Shown here: piece by piece, positions 60,477-64,000 of the stretch
How the letters are laid out: each line of letters begins with the position of its first letter
Numbering within the stretch: position 1 is the stretch's first letter
From: Alteribacter populi
GTDB lineage: Bacteria; Bacillota; Bacilli; Bacillales; Salisediminibacteriaceae
Length of the DNA: 64,000 bases
Assembly (NCBI RefSeq): GCF_002352765.1
Contig: NZ_KZ293963.1
Span: 3,064,559 to 3,128,558 of the forward strand
Reading direction: 5' to 3'
The notes under the pieces: model-generated
Databases searched by the model: none
The model's input: only the letters and a program-made list of their open reading frames with translations
What the model was told of the DNA's origin: nothing
Translations under genes and position numbers: made by a program

Positions 60477-61100
60477 ATGCCTAAAGTTGCTTTATTTAAC
60501 CAAACTGGCTCTCAAGTAGGCGACATCGAGCTTTCAGATAGTATTTTTGGCATTGAGCCAAATGAAAGTGTTCTTTATGACGCTGTTGTTATGCAGCAAG
60601 CCTCACAAAGACAAGGCACACACGCTGTAAAAGGACGTTCAGACGTTCGCGGCGGTGGTCGTAAACCTTGGAGACAAAAAGGTACTGGACGTGCACGTCA
60701 CGGATCAATCCGTTCACCATTATGGGTTGGCGGGGGTGTTGCATTCGGCCCTGGACCTCGTAGCTATGGCTACAAGTTACCGAAAAAAGTTCGTCGCTTG
60801 GCGATTAAATCAGCTCTTTCTTCCAAGGTTCAAGCGGAAGAACTCCGCGTATTGGAAGGATTGAGCTTAGAAACACCAAAAACAAAAGAGATGAAATCCG
60901 TATTAAGCGGCTTATCTGCAGCAGAGAAAACACTTGTTGTAACAGCTGATTATAACGATGCGGTCGCTCTTTCTACACGTAACCTAGCTGGAGTAAAGTT
61001 CGTTACTGCAGAAGGATTAAGCGTGTTAGACGTTTTGAACCACGACAACCTCGTGATCACTCAAGACGCTGTTAAAAAGGTAGAGGAGGTGCTTGCATAA
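60477..61100 (+). CDS. rplD: 50S ribosomal protein L4
   Basis: 207 residues, ATG 60477 after AAAGGAGGAG. The long loop TGRARHGSIRSPLWVGGGVAFGPGPRSYGYKLPKKVRR lines the exit tunnel; this loop is where macrolide-resistance changes occur, and it looks ordinary. The stop overlaps the rplW start by 1 nt. Confidence 0.98.
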   Translation: MPKVALFNQTGSQVGDIELSDSIFGIEPNESVLYDAVVMQQASQRQGTHAVKGRSDVRGGGRKPWRQKGTGRARHGSIRSPLWVGGGVAFGPGPRSYGYKLPKKVRRLAIKSALSSKVQAEELRVLEGLSLETPKTKEMKSVLSGLSAAEKTLVVTADYNDAVALSTRNLAGVKFVTAEGLSVLDVLNHDNLVITQDAVKKVEEVLA

Positions 61101-61390
61101 TGGCAAACGCTCGTGATATTATTAAGCGCCCCGTTGTTACTGAACGTTCTACAGACTTGATGGCTGAGAAAAAGTACACGTTTGAAGTGGATACTCGCGC
61201 CAACAAAACTCAAATTAAGAGTGCTGTAGAAGAGATCTTTGATGTAAAAGTAGACAAAGTAAACACGATGAACTACAAAGGCAAGTTCCGTCGTTTTGGA
61301 CGTTATACAGGCTACAAGAGCAAGCGCAAAAAAGCCATTGTTCAATTGACACCAGATAGCAAAGAACTAGACTTCTTTGAAGGTGTATAA
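61100..61390 (+). CDS. rplW: 50S ribosomal protein L23
   Basis: 96 residues; ATG 61100 overlaps the rplD stop (TAATG), with GGAGG inside rplD. IKRPVVTERSTDLMAEKKYTFEVD start and YKGKFRRFGRYTGYKSKRKKAIVQL. Docking site for trigger factor and SRP at the exit tunnel. Confidence 0.97.
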   Translation: MANARDIIKRPVVTERSTDLMAEKKYTFEVDTRANKTQIKSAVEEIFDVKVDKVNTMNYKGKFRRFGRYTGYKSKRKKAIVQLTPDSKELDFFEGV

Positions 61391-61419
61391 GAAGTTTAAA
61401 GAGAAGGAGGGAAAATCTG

Positions 61420-62250
61420 ATGGCTATCAAAAAGTATAAACCGACCACAGCTGGTCGCCGTGGAATGTCTGTACTAGACTTTCAAGAGATTACTACTGAC
61501 AAACCTGAAAAATCGTTGCTAACCCCATTGAAAAAACAAGGCGGACGTAACAACCAAGGTAGATTGACAGTACGTCATCAAGGTGGCGGACATAAGCGTC
61601 AATACCGTATCATCGACTTCAAACGTAACAAAGATGGAATTCCAGGTCGCGTTGCTACGATCGAATACGATCCAAACCGTTCTGCTAATATCGCACTTAT
61701 CAACTATGTTGACGGTGAGAAGCGTTACATCTTAGCTCCTAAAGGGCTTAAAGTAGACATGGAAATCATGTCTGGTAAAGATGCCGACATCAAAATCGGA
61801 AATGCACTTCAACTTAAAGACATCCCAGTTGGTACAGTTGTACACAACATTGAACTTAAGCCAGGCAAAGGTGGACAGTTAGTACGTTCTGCTGGTGCAG
61901 AAGCTCAACTTCTTGGTAAAGAAGGAGACTACGTACTTGTACGTCTTCGTTCCGGTGAAACTCGTATGATTCTTGCTACTTGCCGTGCGACAATCGGTCA
62001 AGTTGGTAACGTTGAGCACGAACTAGTAAACATCGGTAAAGCTGGTCGTTCTCGTTGGTTAGGCAAGCGCCCAACCGTACGTGGTTCTGTAATGAACCCA
62101 AGTGATCACCCACACGGTGGTGGTGAAGGACGTGCGCCAATCGGACGTAAATCACCAATGTCTCCTTGGGGTAAACCAACACTTGGCTTCAAAACACGTA
62201 AGAAAAACAAAGACACGGATAAATACATTGTGCGTCGTCGTAAAAAATAA
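61420..62250 (+). CDS. rplB: 50S ribosomal protein L2
   Basis: 276 residues, ATG 61420 after GAAGGAGG. IKKYKPTTAGRRGMSVLDF start, GGGHKRQYRIIDFKRNKDG, and the C-terminal MNPSDHPHGGGEGRAPIG with the universally conserved His needed near the peptidyl-transferase centre. Confidence 0.98.
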   Translation: MAIKKYKPTTAGRRGMSVLDFQEITTDKPEKSLLTPLKKQGGRNNQGRLTVRHQGGGHKRQYRIIDFKRNKDGIPGRVATIEYDPNRSANIALINYVDGEKRYILAPKGLKVDMEIMSGKDADIKIGNALQLKDIPVGTVVHNIELKPGKGGQLVRSAGAEAQLLGKEGDYVLVRLRSGETRMILATCRATIGQVGNVEHELVNIGKAGRSRWLGKRPTVRGSVMNPSDHPHGGGEGRAPIGRKSPMSPWGKPTLGFKTRKKNKDTDKYIVRRRKK

Positions 62251-62310
62251 CGGGATTGTGCTACGGTTCTTGAGTAGAACCGTAGGTCAATCACGAAGGG
62301 AGGTACACTC

Positions 62311-62589
62311 ATGGGTCGCAGCTTAAAAAAAGGACCTTTTGTCGATGATCATCTAATGAAGAAAGTAGAAGCATTAAACGAGAGTGAAGACAGAAAAGTG
62401 ATTAAAACTTGGTCTCGCCGTTCTACAATTTTCCCACAATTCATCGGTCATACGATTGCAGTATATGATGGTCGTAAACACGTACCGGTTTACGTATCTG
62501 AAGATATGGTTGGACATAAGCTTGGCGAGTTTGCTCCTAGCAGAACTTACAAAGGCCATGCTTCTGACGACAAGAAAACTAGACGCTAA
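62311..62589 (+). CDS. rpsS: 30S ribosomal protein S19
   Basis: 92 residues, ATG 62311 after AAGGGAGG. RSLKKGPFVDDHLMKKVEAL, IKTWSRRSTIFPQFIGHTIAVYDGRKHVPVYV and GEFAPSRTYKGHASDDKKTRR. Located in the 30S head. Confidence 0.98.
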   Translation: MGRSLKKGPFVDDHLMKKVEALNESEDRKVIKTWSRRSTIFPQFIGHTIAVYDGRKHVPVYVSEDMVGHKLGEFAPSRTYKGHASDDKKTRR

Positions 62590-62611
62590 TTAAAGAGGGG
62601 AGGTACTTTCC

Positions 62612-62953
62612 ATGGAAGCAAAAGCAGTAGCGAAACAAGTGCGTATTGCTCCTCGCAAGGTGCGTTTAGTGGTTGATTTGATTCGTGGCAAAGAAGTTGG
62701 AGAAGCAATCTCTATCTTACGTCACACTCCGAAGACAGCTTCTCCGGTAGTTGAGAAGTTAGTCAATTCGGCAATCGCTAACGCTGAGCACAATTACGAA
62801 ATGGAACCAAACAATTTGGTTGTAAGTCAAGTATTTGTTGATGAAGGGGTAACACTTAAGAGATTCCGTCCACGTGCGATGGGTCGTGCTAGCCGCATCA
62901 ACAAACGTACGAGTCATATTACAGTAGTTCTTACAGAAAAGAAGGAGGGATAA
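62612..62953 (+). CDS. rplV: 50S ribosomal protein L22
   Basis: 113 residues, ATG 62612 after GGGGAGG. AVAKQVRIAPRKVRLVVDLIRGK and the extended loop RFRPRAMGRASRINKRTSHITVVL that reaches the tunnel. Ends 2 nt before rpsC. Confidence 0.98.
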   Translation: MEAKAVAKQVRIAPRKVRLVVDLIRGKEVGEAISILRHTPKTASPVVEKLVNSAIANAEHNYEMEPNNLVVSQVFVDEGVTLKRFRPRAMGRASRINKRTSHITVVLTEKKEG

Positions 62954-62955
62954 GT

Positions 62956-63615
62956 GTGGGTCAAAAAGTAAATCCAATCGGACTTCGTGTTGGCGTTATT
63001 CGTGACTGGGAGTCCAAATGGTATGCAGACAAAGACTATGCTGATCTACTTCACGAAGACATCAAAGTTCGTGAATATCTAGAGAAGCGTTTAAAAGACG
63101 CATCCGTATCCACTATTGAAATCGAACGTGCCGCTAATCGCGTGAACGTGACGATCTACACTGCGAAGCCAGGAATGGTTATCGGTAAAGGTGGATCCGA
63201 GGTTGAAGCACTACGTAAAGCATTAAATCAACTAACTGGTAAACGTGTACACATCAACATCAACGAAGTGAAGTCTCCGGACACAGACGCTCGTCTTGTT
63301 GCTGATAACATTGCACGTCAATTAGAAAATCGTATTTCTTTCCGCCGCGCTATGAAACAAGCGATCCAACGCACAATGCGTTCTGGAGCACAAGGTATTC
63401 GTACTGAGGTTTCTGGCCGTCTTGGCGGAGCAGACATTGCTCGTTCTGAATCCTACAGCGAAGGCACTGTACCACTACACACTCTTCGTGCGGACATCGA
63501 CTACGGTACTGCTGAAGCAGACACTACCTACGGTAAATTGGGTGTGAAGATCTGGGTCTATCGTGGTGAAGTCCTTCCAACGAAAGGAACGAAACAAGAG
63601 GAAGGAGGAAAATAA
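62956..63615 (+). CDS. rpsC: 30S ribosomal protein S3
   Basis: 219 residues, GTG 62956 after GGAGGG within the end of rplV. GQKVNPIGLRVGVIRDWESKWYADK start, the KH domain with GMVIGKGGSEVEAL, and GRLGGADIARSESYSEGTVPLHTLRADIDYG. Forms the mRNA entry site. Confidence 0.98.
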   Translation: MGQKVNPIGLRVGVIRDWESKWYADKDYADLLHEDIKVREYLEKRLKDASVSTIEIERAANRVNVTIYTAKPGMVIGKGGSEVEALRKALNQLTGKRVHININEVKSPDTDARLVADNIARQLENRISFRRAMKQAIQRTMRSGAQGIRTEVSGRLGGADIARSESYSEGTVPLHTLRADIDYGTAEADTTYGKLGVKIWVYRGEVLPTKGTKQEEGGK

Positions 63616-63617
63616 TC

Positions 63618-64000
63618 ATGCTAATGCCTAAACGTGTAAAATTCCGTCGTGAACACCGTGGAAAAATGCGCGGCCGAGCAAAAGGTGGCACTGATGTATC
63701 TTTCGGTGAATACGGCCTACAAGCTTTGGAAGCGTCATGGATCACGAACCGACAAATTGAAGCAGCACGTATTGCTATGACACGTTATATGAAACGTGGA
63801 GGTAAAGTGTGGATTAAAATTTTCCCTGATAAGCCTTACACTGCAAAACCATTAGAAGTACGAATGGGTTCCGGTAAAGGGGCACCTGAAGGCTGGGTAG
63901 CAGTTGTGAAACCTGGGAAAATCATGTTTGAAATTGCAGGAGTTTCTGAAGAAGTAGCCCGCGAAGCATTGCGACTAGCTTCTCATAAATTACCGATCAA
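63618..64000 (+). CDS. rplP: 50S ribosomal protein L16 (partial, runs off the right edge)
   Basis: ATG 63618 with GGAGG upstream, 2 nt after rpsC. About 127 codons of a 144-residue family are visible: MLMPKRVKFRREHRGKMRGRAKGG, YGLQALEASWITNRQIEAARIAMTRYMKRGGKVWI and AKPLEVRMGSGKGAPEGWVA. The end lies outside the window. Confidence 0.97.
   Translation, partial: MLMPKRVKFRREHRGKMRGRAKGGTDVSFGEYGLQALEASWITNRQIEAARIAMTRYMKRGGKVWIKIFPDKPYTAKPLEVRMGSGKGAPEGWVAVVKPGKIMFEIAGVSEEVAREALRLASHKLPI

Overview
The window comes from a low-GC Gram-positive bacterium of the family Bacillaceae. The gene order ctsR-mcsA-mcsB-clpC-radA-disA-yacL-ispD-ispF-gltX-cysE-cysS-mrnC-rlmB-rae1-sigH-rpmG-secE-nusG-rplK-rplA-rplJ-rplL-ybxB-rpoB-rpoC-rplGB-rpsL-rpsG-fusA-tuf-rpsJ onwards is the origin-proximal order known from Bacillus subtilis. 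The two rRNA operons just upstream of ctsR match rrnJ-rrnW in that species. The 16S 3' end and the strong AGGAGG ribosome-binding sites also fit. A TAXI-type TRAP transporter hints at a salt- or alkali-adapted member, but the genus cannot be fixed from the sequence alone. Every gene supported here is on the + strand.

Layout. (1) 1-5320: rRNA operon 1, with its 16S 5' end cut off by the window edge, a tRNA-Ile/tRNA-Ala spacer, 23S, 5S and a terminator. (2) 5321-7570: a graveyard of mobile DNA. It holds a 5' remnant of an IS1595-family element, a tRNA-like remnant, and a roughly 200-bp inverted-repeat element interrupted by a second IS1595-family element that still has its 8-bp target duplication but a truncated transposase. 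(3) 7571-10302: a lone amidohydrolase gene and the rRNA promoter region. (4) 10303-15436: rRNA operon 2, without tRNAs. (5) 15437-22992: an accessory regulon made of a sensor kinase with an extracellular solute-binding domain, a sigma-54-dependent response regulator, a textbook -24/-12 promoter, and a TAXI-TRAP transport operon. (6) 23474-24205: an MgtC-like membrane protein. (7) 24311 to the end: the core chromosome, covering the CtsR stress operon, DNA repair and c-di-AMP synthesis, isoprenoid and cysteine genes (with a T-box), tRNA synthetases, RNA-processing enzymes, SigH, RNA polymerase, translation factors and the start of the S10 ribosomal-protein cluster, which runs off the right edge inside rplP.

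The most unusual signal is not a protein. Two families of short non-coding repeats are scattered through the intergenic spaces. Family A has TGTTCAAAA/TTTTGAACA ends and up to about 207 bp. It occurs in both 16S-23S spacers and again next to yacL, nusG, rplK and rplL. Family B has a GTCTAGC...GGCGCC start and a GCGCTTTTC-like end. It occurs at four places, often beside family A. In the rRNA operons a family A copy is therefore transcribed with, and presumably cut out of, every rRNA precursor. Regulatory leaders are also dense in the core region: two L1-binding-site mimics, an L10 leader, a terminator between the rplK promoter and gene, a hairpin between the nusG ribosome-binding site and its start codon, and a 15-codon leader ORF with a terminator upstream of rpoB.
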